From: Bacteroidales bacterium
GTDB taxonomy: Bacteria > Bacteroidota > Bacteroidia > Bacteroidales > Paludibacteraceae
Direction: 5' to 3'
DNA length: 64,000 bases
Assembly (NCBI GenBank): GCA_004557405.1
Contig: SFDZ01000002.1
Coordinates: 54,994 to 118,993 of the forward strand
Below, one piece after another: positions 26,826 through 35,461 of the stretch (position 1 is its first letter; each line of letters opens with the position of its first letter). A program made the position numbers and the translations under genes. Under the pieces are notes generated by a model. It was not told the DNA's origin, did no database searches, and saw only the letters and a program-made list of their open reading frames with translations.

Positions 26826-27629
26826 TTAGTTGGTTGCTTTTGTTACTGTCAGTCGGTGTTGCGTTAGTTTCTCGATTTTGCGAATTTTGATTTTGAAACG
26901 ATTTGATCGGACGTCGGGGTTTGTAAGTGCTGTGCCGATGCAGTATTTGCTGATTTTTGCCGGAAAAATGCGTAAATCGCGCAAAATGCGTTTCATGGGC
27001 GAATCGGCTTGTGAGTCTTGTTTCAATTCGATGATTATCAGTTCGTTAAGCGACACAGTTTGGCGTGTTGTATAGTTGTCGAATGTGAGATTCATGTCGA
27101 TGGTCAAGCGCTCGGTTTTGGCGTTGTTGACGAGTGTGATGCGGTCGAAACGTGTGCGCACTTGTGGTAGCAACGTTGCAACGTCGTATTGGGTGCGCGA
27201 GGCTACAAATTGGGCGGCGGCGGTGTCGGTTCTGAAATCGTGCCACGCATCGTTGCCGATGGCGGTGCGCACTTTTTGTGTGTGCCCTTTGTTGGTCTTG
27301 TTTTTTATTTCGACGAATGCAATGTCGGACGTTACATATTTGCGCGTGCGAATTTTTTGGCGTTGCAGTCGGCGGTCGTGATGCCGTTGGTACATGGCTA
27401 CATCAGCTGTGTCGAAATAGATAGTGTCGTATTTACTAATTATCTCTTTATCAATGTTTTGTGCGCGATAATCGTTTAGCGCCAATGTCAAAATTTGCAG
27501 CAGTTGTCGGCGGTTGGCTATATATTTGGTGTCGATGCGGTTCATCAACTTGATGGCTTTCATTTCCGATAAGTCGATGTGTCGCATTTGCTTTAATGCG
27601 GTTTGTATGTCGGTGGTGCTAACCGGCAT
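26826..27629 (-). CDS. VTC-domain polyphosphate polymerase
   Basis: This 267-residue soluble protein has the triphosphate-tunnel fold of the yeast Vtc4 polymerase. The basic tunnel residues are visible: K35 (MNRIDTKYI), K92-R94-R96 (QKIRTRKY), E107/K109 (FVEIKNKT), E173-R174 (KTERLTID), E201/K203 (IIELKQD) and K228-Y229 (ISKYCIG). It likely makes inorganic polyphosphate from ATP. It has no membrane or SPX domain of its own, consistent with partnership with the adjacent DUF4956 protein. Confidence 0.86.
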   Translation of the reverse strand: MPVSTTDIQTALKQMRHIDLSEMKAIKLMNRIDTKYIANRRQLLQILTLALNDYRAQNIDKEIISKYDTIYFDTADVAMYQRHHDRRLQRQKIRTRKYVTSDIAFVEIKNKTNKGHTQKVRTAIGNDAWHDFRTDTAAAQFVASRTQYDVATLLPQVRTRFDRITLVNNAKTERLTIDMNLTFDNYTTRQTVSLNELIIIELKQDSQADSPMKRILRDLRIFPAKISKYCIGTALTNPDVRSNRFKIKIRKIEKLTQHRLTVTKATN

Positions 27630-27632
27630 GGC

Positions 27633-28061
27633 TTACTCGTCAAACAGATATTCGAATACTTTGACGGAGGCTAATTTGCCATTGGGGTAGTAGTTGTATT
27701 GTTTTTTTTTGGTGCCGTTGGTGTTGTATTCGTATTTGCGTATGCGCACCGGTTTGTTGTGGTCGTCGTACACCACTTCTTTGACGATTTTGCCGGTGAT
27801 GTCGTCGTACTCGAACGTAACACGTTCCTTTTGGCCGTAGGTTGCATATTCTATCTCTTCGATTTTGCGGCCTTGTTCATCGTACACGGTGAGGTGGTCG
27901 AGCCAACGTGTTTTCGACCTTGCATCGGTATTCCACTCTTTGACGGTCAGGTTTTTGCGTTTTTCGCGCTTGGCCAATGTCTCGGGGCTGACCATCGATT
28001 GGCCGAATGCCATACTTGCAACTGCCAATAATAGGGTTGCCATCAGAAGTTTGCGTCGCAT
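27633..28061 (-). CDS. Secreted protein with YD/RHS-like strand repeats
   Basis: The 142-residue protein has a signal peptide (to about AFGQ), then a basic stretch and four successive strand units. These have the pattern YDEQGRKIEEIEY, YDDITGKIVKEVVYDD and YNTNGTKKKQYNYYPNGK, resembling YD/RHS- or MORN-like repeats. No catalytic motif is seen. It is the first gene after a good promoter and lies 3 bp before the VTC gene, so it is part of that operon. Function unknown. Confidence 0.65.
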   Translation of the reverse strand: MRRKLLMATLLLAVASMAFGQSMVSPETLAKREKRKNLTVKEWNTDARSKTRWLDHLTVYDEQGRKIEEIEYATYGQKERVTFEYDDITGKIVKEVVYDDHNKPVRIRKYEYNTNGTKKKQYNYYPNGKLASVKVFEYLFDE

Positions 28062-28091
28062 GTCGGTTGGTATTAGAAGGTTATTTTACGG

Positions 28092-28123
28092 CAAAGATAC
28101 GATTTTTTTTGTGATAAATCAAA
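28092..28123 (-). promoter_or_regulatory. Bacteroidetes-type promoter of the VTC operon
   Basis: On the minus strand: TTTG (28123-28120), 20 bp, TATCTTTG (28099-28092). This is an exact match to the group's pattern, 31 bp upstream of the first start codon. Confidence 0.72.
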
Positions 28124-28153
28124 TTTATCGACGAAAAGTTTTTTTTTGCGTTT

Positions 28154-29032
28154 TTAGGGCACAAGAACTTTCAGTGCATGGCGTACGGCTTCCACTTCGA
28201 TGGTGTTTGACATGGCCAAATAGTCGCCATCGCAGTGGAATGGCGCGTTGGGCGGCAGTGTAATCGTAATGCGCTCGCACTCAAAGGTTTCGATGTGTTT
28301 TTTGAAGTGGTCGATGTGCTTTGTGAACAAGCCCACTAACAGGCGCAGGGCAGTCCATACGCCAAACGGCCGTACGATGGTAACGTTGAGCAGACCATCG
28401 CAAAAGTCGGCTTTCGGAGCAATATAGGCATTGAACCCGAATTGGCGTATGTTGGCGCAGTTTACTACAAATACGTCGCGTGTTTCGGTGTGTCCGTTGT
28501 ATTCGAGCGTGCATTTCAGCGGTTTGTAGCGAAAAAATTCGCGCATGCACAGCGATACGTACATCCACAGCCCGCGTTTGGAACATTGCGTTATTTTGTA
28601 ACTGACCAGAGCGTCGAAGCCGGCGCCGCAGGTGCAGAAAAACGGCACACCATTGGCGCGGCCGTAGTCGATGGTGAGTGTTTTGTTTTTTTTGATGCAC
28701 TCCAACGCATTGAAGGGCAATAGGGTAGATATGCCCAAGTCGCGCGCAAGCCCGTTGCCCGAACCGAGCGGCAGTATGGCCAACGCCGTGTCGGTGCCGG
28801 CGAGCGAACTTGCAATCTCGTTGACGGTGCCGTCGCCACCAACGGCGGCAACAATCGGAATTTGGTCTTTGACGGCTTGTTGTGCGAGTTCGCAAGCATG
28901 CCCACGATGGGTGGTGTATTTGAATTCCAAATCGAACGTTTGTGCCAACATGCGTGTGGCCATGGCTATCCAATTGGTTTTGTGCATGGTACCCGATTTC
29001 GGGTTGACGATGAACAGAATTTTTTTGCGCAT
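28154..29032 (-). CDS. Diacylglycerol kinase-family lipid kinase
   Basis: The 292-residue protein belongs to the DgkB/YegS lipid kinase family. It shows the N-terminal FIVNPKSGT, the nucleotide-binding AAVGGDGTVNEIASSL (GGDGT at 65-69) and ILPLGSGNGLARDLG. The likely substrate is diacylglycerol or a similar lipid. It follows prfB by 25 bp on the minus strand, probably as the last gene of the operon starting at the GT2 gene. Confidence 0.86.
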   Translation of the reverse strand: MRKKILFIVNPKSGTMHKTNWIAMATRMLAQTFDLEFKYTTHRGHACELAQQAVKDQIPIVAAVGGDGTVNEIASSLAGTDTALAILPLGSGNGLARDLGISTLLPFNALECIKKNKTLTIDYGRANGVPFFCTCGAGFDALVSYKITQCSKRGLWMYVSLCMREFFRYKPLKCTLEYNGHTETRDVFVVNCANIRQFGFNAYIAPKADFCDGLLNVTIVRPFGVWTALRLLVGLFTKHIDHFKKHIETFECERITITLPPNAPFHCDGDYLAMSNTIEVEAVRHALKVLVP

Positions 29033-29057
29033 GACGAAAATAGTGTTTTAGCTGTGT

Positions 29058-30173
29058 TTAATTTTCTTGTCCGCCAAATTCCATCAGATAGGTTTTGATA
29101 AATTCGTCGATGTCGCCATCCATCACGGCGTTGACGTTCGATGTTTGATAATCGGTGCGATGGTCTTTCACGCGGCGGTCGTCGAATACATACGATCGTA
29201 TTTGCGAGCCCCATTCTATTTTCTTTTTGCCGGCCTCGATTTTGGCTGTTTCCTGACGCCGTTTTTCGAGTTCGAGTTCGTAGAGTTGCGATTTCAGCAG
29301 CCGCAGCGCATTCTCCTTATTCTTGGGTTGGTCGCGGCTTTCGGTGTTTTCGATGACAATTTCGTCCGGTTCGCCGGTTACGGGATTTTTGAATGTGTAG
29401 TGCAGTCGCACGCCCGATTCTACTTTGTTGACGTTTTGCCCGCCGGCGCCGCTCGATCGGAACGTGTCCCACGAGAGGTTGGCGTTCGATATTTCGATTT
29501 CGATGGTATCGTCGACCAATGGTGCCACAAATACCGACGAGAACGATGTCATGCGTTTGCCTTGCGCATTGTATGGCGATACGCGCACCAACCGGTGGAC
29601 GCCGTTTTCGCTTTTCAGATAGCCGTAAGCGTAGTCGCCATCAACTTGGAAGGTGATACTTTTGATGCCGGCTTCATCGCCGTCGAGCAGGTTCGAAATG
29701 GTGGTTTTGTAGCCGTGTTTTTCGCAGTAGCGCATATACATACGCATGAGCATTTGCGCCCAATCTTGGGCTTCGGTACCGCCGGCACCGGCCACAATTT
29801 TGATGACGGCTCCGAGTTTGTCTTCTTCGCGGCGCAGCATGTTGCGCATTTCCAAATTTTCGACCAAGGCGATGGCTTTGGCGTAGGCAGCGTCCACTTC
29901 GGCTTCGCTGACGGCTTCTTCCTTGTAAAAATCGAGCGACAACTGTACTTCGTCGGCTGCGGCTTTCACGGCATTGTATTCCACAATCCAATATTTCAGA
30001 CCTTTGACCTTTTTCATCTGCTCTTCGGCACGTTTTTGGTCTTGCCAAAATTCGGGTGCTTGTGTCTTCAACTCTTCTTCTTCGAGTTGCATGGTTTTGT
30101 TGTCGATGTCGAGGTATTTGTGTAGCGCATCGACACGTTCGTTCAGTGCTTTCAGTTGTTCGGTGGTTATCAT
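29058..30173 (-). CDS. prfB: Peptide chain release factor 2
   Basis: The 371-residue RF2 has the GGQ motif at 244-246 (SSGAGGQNVNKVESGV). The stop-codon-reading tripeptide position reads SPY (199-201), where E. coli RF2 has SPF. Where many bacteria carry the +1 programmed frameshift (CTT TGA C), this gene reads TAC CTC GAC in one continuous frame, so it is not autoregulated that way. It lies 26 bp after the nitroreductase gene. Confidence 0.95.
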   Translation of the reverse strand: MITTEQLKALNERVDALHKYLDIDNKTMQLEEEELKTQAPEFWQDQKRAEEQMKKVKGLKYWIVEYNAVKAAADEVQLSLDFYKEEAVSEAEVDAAYAKAIALVENLEMRNMLRREEDKLGAVIKIVAGAGGTEAQDWAQMLMRMYMRYCEKHGYKTTISNLLDGDEAGIKSITFQVDGDYAYGYLKSENGVHRLVRVSPYNAQGKRMTSFSSVFVAPLVDDTIEIEISNANLSWDTFRSSGAGGQNVNKVESGVRLHYTFKNPVTGEPDEIVIENTESRDQPKNKENALRLLKSQLYELELEKRRQETAKIEAGKKKIEWGSQIRSYVFDDRRVKDHRTDYQTSNVNAVMDGDIDEFIKTYLMEFGGQEN

Positions 30174-30199
30174 ATTTTAATTTAGTGTGTTTTAATTTG

Positions 30200-30862
30200 T
30201 TATTTTCCGATGGTTTGGGCTAATACAAATTCGTATTGTGTGCTGTCCAAATGCAATATTTCGAGCAGTTGGTCGGGTTTGGCGCTGCCGCGTGTGATGG
30301 ATTTCAGTCCGTGTCCGGCACAGTAGATGTTGACGTTTTCGGCATATCCGGCTGCATCTTGCCCACACAGAAACCAACGGCGTTCGTGCGGTATGTCGGC
30401 GCCACGGCCGGTGTATTTTGCGTAGTTGGCCATATATACCAAGTTCAACGGTGCTGTGTAGGCAAAATCCTGCATGGCGGTTGCTTGTCGGTAGTCGCCA
30501 TCGGCCACTTTGACAAGTGTGTGTGCCGCCGGTTCGTAGCGATAGGCGCCTTCGGCAAAGAAAGCATACACCTGAATCGGATAGAGCGCCAACGCCGAAG
30601 GGGCAGTCTGTTTGCCATCGGCACGGTTGATGCCGGAGGCCGCCCAAAGTACTTCGGACACCTCTTCGAGCGATAGTTCTTCGGACGAATAGTCGCGGCA
30701 CGATTGCCGCAGTGCAAGTGCTTCGTTCACCGTGAGCCCGCTTTGGGTGTCGGGCGCAGTCAACACTATTTCGTCGGTCATGGTTAGAGGCGTTTGTTTT
30801 GGTACGTCGTTGCAACTTGTTAGTAATGAGATGGTTGCCATCAGATAAACGATTCTTTTCAT
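30200..30862 (-). CDS. SagB-type nitroreductase, predicted lipoprotein
   Basis: The 220-residue protein starts with a lipoprotein signal (ISLLTSC, Cys17) followed by a nitroreductase domain. That domain shows LALRQSCRDYSSEELSLEEV near the N-terminus, ASALALYPIQVYAF in the middle and AGYAENVNIYCAGHGL as the FMN-site helix. The C-terminus ends EFVLAQTIGK, as in SagB-like oxidoreductases. The frame remains open for about 290 further codons upstream, but that part is an out-of-frame shadow of the glycosyltransferase gene. ATG at 30862 is the real start. Confidence 0.84.
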   Translation of the reverse strand: MKRIVYLMATISLLTSCNDVPKQTPLTMTDEIVLTAPDTQSGLTVNEALALRQSCRDYSSEELSLEEVSEVLWAASGINRADGKQTAPSALALYPIQVYAFFAEGAYRYEPAAHTLVKVADGDYRQATAMQDFAYTAPLNLVYMANYAKYTGRGADIPHERRWFLCGQDAAGYAENVNIYCAGHGLKSITRGSAKPDQLLEILHLDSTQYEFVLAQTIGK

Positions 30863-30966
30863 TTTTGTGTTAAATTTGTTTGGTGTAGTTGGACTATAAA
30901 AAAATCGAGCGGTCGAGCGTGCGGTTTGTGCCGAACGCTTGCCACCCGAAATGGTTTGTTGTGTCG

Positions 30967-31710
30967 TCAGTGTTGGGGTTTTTGCGGATAGTGTCGAAAC
31001 CAACTGCTGATTTTCAGTTGTACGACACCAAATAATGCTTCGCTGAAGATGCCGCCGCTCATTTTCGATGTGCCTTCCACGCGGTTGAAAAATACGATGG
31101 GCACCTCTTTGATGGTGAAACCGCATTGTGCGGCTGTAAATTTCATCTCTATTTGGAAGGCGTACCCTTTGAAACGGATTTTGTCGAATTCGATTGTTTC
31201 GAGCACCTGTCGGCGGTAGCATACAAATCCGGCTGTAGTGTCGGCCACTTTCAAACCGGTAATGCAGCGCACATATTTCGAAGCGTAATACGACATCAGC
31301 AGGCGTCCCATTGGCCAATTGACGATGTTGACCACATTGCCCACATAGCGCGACCCAACCACTACATCGGCGCCATTCACGGCGGTTTCGTACATTTCGG
31401 TCAACTTGGCTACCGGATGCGAAAAATCGGCGTCCATCTCGAAAATGTATTGATAATCGTGCTCGAGCACCCATTTGAAGCCGGCAATGTAGGCGGTGCC
31501 AAGTCCGAGTTTGCCCGTACGTTCTACTAGAAACAACCGTGTCGGGAACTCGGCCTGCAGGTTTTTGACAATAGCGCCGGTGCCATCGGGCGAGCCGTCG
31601 TCGATGACGAGTATGTGGAACTCTTTGGGCAAGGCAAAAACGGTGCGAATCATCTTTTCGATGTTCTCTTTCTCGTTGTAAGTCGGAATGATAATGATGG
31701 AATCGGCCAT
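30967..31710 (-). CDS. GT2 polyprenol-phosphate mannose/sugar synthase
   Basis: The 247-residue GT-A enzyme of the dolichol-phosphate mannosyltransferase type begins MADSIIIIPTYNEKENI. It has the nucleotide-sugar motif VIDDGSPDGT, the DXD-like FEMDADFSHP, and the C-terminal VPIVFFNRVEGTSKMS. It has no transmembrane tail, as in soluble DPM1-like synthases that charge a lipid carrier with one sugar. The frame extends to 31773, but the Met at 31710 fits the family and lies downstream of the predicted promoter. Confidence 0.9.
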   Translation of the reverse strand: MADSIIIIPTYNEKENIEKMIRTVFALPKEFHILVIDDGSPDGTGAIVKNLQAEFPTRLFLVERTGKLGLGTAYIAGFKWVLEHDYQYIFEMDADFSHPVAKLTEMYETAVNGADVVVGSRYVGNVVNIVNWPMGRLLMSYYASKYVRCITGLKVADTTAGFVCYRRQVLETIEFDKIRFKGYAFQIEMKFTAAQCGFTIKEVPIVFFNRVEGTSKMSGGIFSEALFGVVQLKISSWFRHYPQKPQH

Positions 31711-31739
31711 TGTATTGAATAAATATTGTTTCCAATCGG

Positions 31740-31771
31740 CAAAGTTAAACGTTTTTTTTCTGATATGCAAC
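31740..31771 (-). promoter_or_regulatory. Promoter of the GT2-nitroreductase-prfB-DAGK operon
   Basis: On the minus strand TAACTTTG (31747-31740) is an exact -7 box. GTTG (31771-31768) lies 20 bp upstream. The transcript start would fall about 20 bp before the GT2 ATG, supporting the shorter start. Confidence 0.6.
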
Positions 31772-31848
31772 AAAAATTGGTCAAAAAGTTGACTTTTCCG
31801 CGTTTCGTATGGCTACAAGCAACTATTTACTCATTTTTGTGCGCTTCG

Positions 31849-31882
31849 TTTGCGAAACAATACTATTTTTTTTATAATTTTG
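31849..31882 (+). promoter_or_regulatory. Promoter of the DUF2027-Smr gene
   Basis: TTTG (31849-31852) and TAATTTTG (31875-31882) are separated by 22 bp. It is divergent from the GT2 promoter and lies 23 bp ahead of the ATG at 31906, ruling out the longer upstream frame as the start. Confidence 0.6.
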
Positions 31883-31905
31883 CAGGCAAAATATTAGTAT
31901 GTATC

Positions 31906-32988
31906 ATGATTAAAGTAGGAGATAAGGTGAGATTCCTGAATGCCGCGGGGGGTGGCGTTGTCGCAGGATTTCAGTCGAAAGATGTGGCGCTCGTGCGCGA
32001 TGAGGACGAGTTCGAAATTCCAACGCATGTGCGCGATTTGGTGGTTGTGGTCGATACGGATCAGTATAATTTCCCGAAAGACGACAGACCGACACCATCG
32101 ACGCACACCGGGCAGCCGCAGCACGCAAATATGTCGGTCGAAGAGGACGACGCCGAACCGACATTGCCGCCATACGCTTTCAACGAGCGTGACGAAACGC
32201 CCGCCGGCGAACAGTTGAGCATCTATTTGGCGTTCGTGCCAACCGATATCAAACATTTGCAAACGTGCGATATAGATGTTTATTTGGTGAATGATAGCAA
32301 TTACTATCTGAATTTCAGTCTGTTACGTTGCGACGTCGAGGCCGAAATCGTAGAGCAAAATATGATAGAACCGCAAACCAAATTGTTGCTGCAAACGATT
32401 GACAAAACGGCATTGAATGGTTGGGAAAATCTACGTTTTCAGGCGATGGCCTACAAAAAACGACCTTTTACACCCAAACCGGCTATCGATGTGGAGTTGC
32501 GTATCAATCCGGTGCGGTTTTACAAACTGCATAGTTTTGGCAATAACGACTTTTTCGACAACGATGCGCTGCTGGTGGCAGTTGTCGAGCACGATGTGCT
32601 CGACCTCGACATGCAGATCGATGCCAATGCGTTGCAACAGGCCATTTTGCAAAAAAATATGGAGCGCGAACGACCTCGCGTTTTCCGATCGTCCAAACCG
32701 AAAAACGAGCCGGTGGAAATCGATTTGCACATCAATGCGTTACTCGACAATACGCATGGCATGAGCAATGCCGATATGTTGCAGTATCAGATTGATAAAT
32801 TTCACAGTGTGATGCGCGAATATGCCAAACGGCGCGGACAAAAAATTATATTCATTCACGGCAAGGGCGAAGGCGTATTGCGCGCAGCCATCGAAAAAGA
32901 GTTGAAAACGCATTATCGTTCCTGCTATTTTCAAGATGCTTCGTTTCAGCAATATGGCTTTGGTGCGACACAAGTAACGATACGATGA
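31906..32988 (+). CDS. DUF2027 and Smr-domain protein
   Basis: The 360-residue protein starts MIKVGDKVRFLNAAGGGVV, the DUF2027 N-terminal domain with an SH3-like fold. A Pro/Thr-rich linker (about 60-90) and a central beta region follow, then a C-terminal Smr domain with EIDLHINALL and the IHGKGEGVLR motif. Smr domains bind or cut nucleic acids. The DUF2027-Smr combination is characteristic of Bacteroidota. Cellular role unknown. The upstream in-frame extension to 31726 is not used given the promoter position. Confidence 0.88.
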   Translation: MIKVGDKVRFLNAAGGGVVAGFQSKDVALVRDEDEFEIPTHVRDLVVVVDTDQYNFPKDDRPTPSTHTGQPQHANMSVEEDDAEPTLPPYAFNERDETPAGEQLSIYLAFVPTDIKHLQTCDIDVYLVNDSNYYLNFSLLRCDVEAEIVEQNMIEPQTKLLLQTIDKTALNGWENLRFQAMAYKKRPFTPKPAIDVELRINPVRFYKLHSFGNNDFFDNDALLVAVVEHDVLDLDMQIDANALQQAILQKNMERERPRVFRSSKPKNEPVEIDLHINALLDNTHGMSNADMLQYQIDKFHSVMREYAKRRGQKIIFIHGKGEGVLRAAIEKELKTHYRSCYFQDASFQQYGFGATQVTIR

Positions 32989-32994
32989 TGTAAA

Positions 32995-33025
32995 CAAAAA
33001 AGCCTGTTTTTACAGGCTTTTTTTG
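32995..33025. terminator. Bidirectional terminator
   Basis: The stem AAAAAAGCCTG/CAGGCTTTTTT around a TTTTTA loop is flanked by T-rich sequence on the right and A-rich sequence on the left. It serves both the Smr gene and the convergent small lipoprotein gene. Confidence 0.88.
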
Positions 33026-33054
33026 TGTTTTATCCGCAAAAATGTCGCGCGTTT

Positions 33055-33432
33055 TTAGCGTTTGACAAATGTGTGATTGCCAATGATGAGTGATTCGCCA
33101 TCGATGTTGCCTTCGAAAGTTTTGGCGTTGCCAATGCCGCAAAATGTACTATCGGGTTGTACGCCGGCAAACACACCACCTGTTATGGCGTAGCCATCGG
33201 CGGTGTAAAATCCGCTGATTTGTAATGTGTCGTAGGTGGCTGTCCAAAGGTCGCACGATGCGAACGATAGTGTGATTTTGCTATCGTGGCACGGTGCCTC
33301 CCAAGTGGTGCCTAAAAGGTTGTGTTTGCATACATCGTCGGTGATGCCTTCGCTCATGAACCCTTCGGGGCAACCGGTCAAACAGCAGGCCGCAATGCCG
33401 CACATTATCCATTGATAGATTTTGTAACGCAT
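33055..33432 (-). CDS. Small hypothetical lipoprotein
   Basis: The 125-residue protein has a clear lipobox, CLTGC (Cys21), then a compact beta-rich domain with several cysteines (CKHN, APCHDS, FASCDLW, TFCGIG) that may form disulfides. The strand pattern KITLSFASCDLWTATYDTLQ resembles small lipocalin-like META/META-like lipoproteins, but the match is not secure. It lies 11 bp downstream of glgB on the same strand and is probably co-transcribed. Function unknown. Confidence 0.62.
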   Translation of the reverse strand: MRYKIYQWIMCGIAACCLTGCPEGFMSEGITDDVCKHNLLGTTWEAPCHDSKITLSFASCDLWTATYDTLQISGFYTADGYAITGGVFAGVQPDSTFCGIGNAKTFEGNIDGESLIIGNHTFVKR

Positions 33433-33443
33433 TGATTACAAGT

Positions 33444-35444
33444 TTATTGCAGACGAAGTACCAATGCCGAACGACTCGGAATGTATAGTTTGAGCCATTC
33501 TTTGTTTTTCAGATGGCTGGGCTGTGTGTAGTGCATCACGCTGTCGTCGCTGAATCCGAATCCGCCAAAGGCTTTGCTGTCGGTGTTGAGCACTACTTTG
33601 TAGGCACCTTTTTTCACCAGAATGCCATAGTCGGTGAACGATTTTTGCCCGTTGAAGTTGAATACGAACAGCAGGTCTTTGCGTTTGTATGCCACTAATT
33701 GGTCGCCTTCGTTGTCCCACACTTTTTCGATAGACGATTCGTTGAATTTTTTCTCGTTTTCGATGAGTGCCACCATGGCTTTGTCAAACTCGTTCAGGTC
33801 GTGGTAGAGCAGTTTTTCGTTATCGACCAATTCCCATTGTCGGCGTGCGTATTTGTACGACCATCCGTTGCCCTCGCGCGGGAAATCGATCCATTCCGGA
33901 TGTCCGAATTCGTTGCCCATGAAATTGAGGTAGCCGCCATTGATGGTCGAAGCCGTTATGAGGCGAATCATTTTGTGGAGCGCGATACCGCGGTTGACCA
34001 TAAAGGTTTCGTCGCCTTTTTGCATGTGCCAATACATGTCGGCATCGATGAGTCGGAAGATGATGGTCTTGTCGCCCACGAGCGCTTGGTCGTGGCTTTC
34101 GGCGTACGAGATGGTCTTTTCGCCGGCGCGTCGGTTGGTCATTTCCCAGAAAATATGTCCGGCCTTCCAATCTTCGTCCTTCACCTCTTTGATGTATTTT
34201 ATCCAGAAATCGGGTATGCCCATGGCCATGCGATAGTCAAAACCCATGCCGCCATCGTTGAACGGGACGGCCAATTCGGGCAGACCGCTCATCTCTTCGG
34301 CAATGGTGATGGCGTTCGGATTCACCTCGTGAATAAGTTTGTTGGCGAGAGTCAAGTAGCAGAGCGCATCGCCGTCCTGATTCATGTTGTAGTAGTCGCC
34401 GTAGTTGCCAAAGTCTTGACCGAGGCCGTGGTTGCGGTATATCATCGAAGTAACGCCGTCGAAACGGAATCCGTCGAAATGATACTCCTCAAGCCAGAAT
34501 TTGCAGTTCGATAGCAGAAAATGGAGTACTTCGTTTTTGTTGTAATTGAAACACAACGAATCCCAAGCCGGATGTTCGCGTCGGTCGCCGCCGTGGAAGT
34601 ATTGATAGGGCGTACCATCAAAACGGCCGAGACCTTCGACCTCGTTTTTCACGGCGTGGCTGTGCACAATGTCCATGATGACTGCGATGCCGTGCTTGTG
34701 TGCTTCGTCGATGAGCGCTTTCAACTCGTCGGGAGTGCCGAAACGCGACGATGCTGCAAAGAAACTCGAAACATGGTAGCCGAACGAACCGTAGTAGGGA
34801 TGTTCCTGCACGGCCATTATCTGAATGCAGTTGTAGCCGTCGGCAATGATGCGTGGCAACACGTTTTCGCGAAATTCGGTGTATGTGCCCACTTTCTCTT
34901 GATTGGTAGCCATGCCGATGTGGCATTCGTAAATCATCAGCGGCTGTGTCTGTGGCTTGAAATGTTTCACCTTAAATTTATAGGGTTGTTCGGGTGCCCA
35001 CACTTGCGCCGAGAAAATTTTTGTGTTCTCGTCTTGCACCACACGACGCGCCCAAGCCGGTATACGCTCGCCGCAACCGCCGTGCCATTCGACCAACAGT
35101 TTGAATAAATCGCCATGCTGAAGCGCTTTTTCGGGGAAACGTCCTTCCCAGATGCCGTTATCGATGGGGTAGAGCCGAAAATCTTCGCTCTTCTGCCAAT
35201 TGTTGAACGTGCCGATCACGTAAATGGCGGTTGCATTGGGTGCCCATTCGCGCAAATACCAACTGCGTTTTACCTTGTGCAGCCCGAAATACAAGTAACC
35301 TGAGGCAAAGTCCGACAACGAACGATTTTGCGCACCGAGCAACTCTTTTTCTTTGCGAATGGCGTACTCGTGTCGACCGGTTATGGCCATGGCAAAAGGT
35401 GCCAACAGCGGGTCGTCTTGAATGATTTTTAGCGATTTTTCCAT
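33444..35444 (-). CDS. glgB: 1,4-alpha-glucan branching enzyme
   Basis: The 666-residue protein has an N-terminal carbohydrate-binding region (LYFGLHKVKRSWYLREWAPNAT) and a GH13 barrel. The barrel includes VIMDIVHSHAV, the nucleophile Asp in DGFRFDGVTSM, the acid/base Glu in ITIAEEMSGLP and YAESHDQALVGDK. A C-terminal beta domain follows. It adds alpha-1,6 branches to glycogen-like glucans. No other glycogen gene is in the window. The YhcH-like gene lies 17 bp upstream. Confidence 0.93.
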   Translation of the reverse strand: MEKSLKIIQDDPLLAPFAMAITGRHEYAIRKEKELLGAQNRSLSDFASGYLYFGLHKVKRSWYLREWAPNATAIYVIGTFNNWQKSEDFRLYPIDNGIWEGRFPEKALQHGDLFKLLVEWHGGCGERIPAWARRVVQDENTKIFSAQVWAPEQPYKFKVKHFKPQTQPLMIYECHIGMATNQEKVGTYTEFRENVLPRIIADGYNCIQIMAVQEHPYYGSFGYHVSSFFAASSRFGTPDELKALIDEAHKHGIAVIMDIVHSHAVKNEVEGLGRFDGTPYQYFHGGDRREHPAWDSLCFNYNKNEVLHFLLSNCKFWLEEYHFDGFRFDGVTSMIYRNHGLGQDFGNYGDYYNMNQDGDALCYLTLANKLIHEVNPNAITIAEEMSGLPELAVPFNDGGMGFDYRMAMGIPDFWIKYIKEVKDEDWKAGHIFWEMTNRRAGEKTISYAESHDQALVGDKTIIFRLIDADMYWHMQKGDETFMVNRGIALHKMIRLITASTINGGYLNFMGNEFGHPEWIDFPREGNGWSYKYARRQWELVDNEKLLYHDLNEFDKAMVALIENEKKFNESSIEKVWDNEGDQLVAYKRKDLLFVFNFNGQKSFTDYGILVKKGAYKVVLNTDSKAFGGFGFSDDSVMHYTQPSHLKNKEWLKLYIPSRSALVLRLQ

Positions 35445-35461
35445 TATATTGTATTTTTTTG

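Noticed and set aside
29067..30125. 352-codon plus-strand frame
   Set aside because: Antisense to prfB with its GGQ motif; shadow.
29058..30173. Programmed +1 frameshift in prfB
   Set aside because: The site reads CTC GAC in-frame without a UGA; there is no frameshift.
30863..30966. Possible GC-rich hairpin followed by seven T between the GT2 and nitroreductase genes
   Set aside because: The stem has mismatches and an extra segment before the T-run, so a terminator is not supported; the genes may still be one operon.
30863..31735. N-terminal 290 codons of the nitroreductase frame
   Set aside because: Out-of-frame shadow of the GT2 gene; the lipoprotein signal at 30862 gives the true start.
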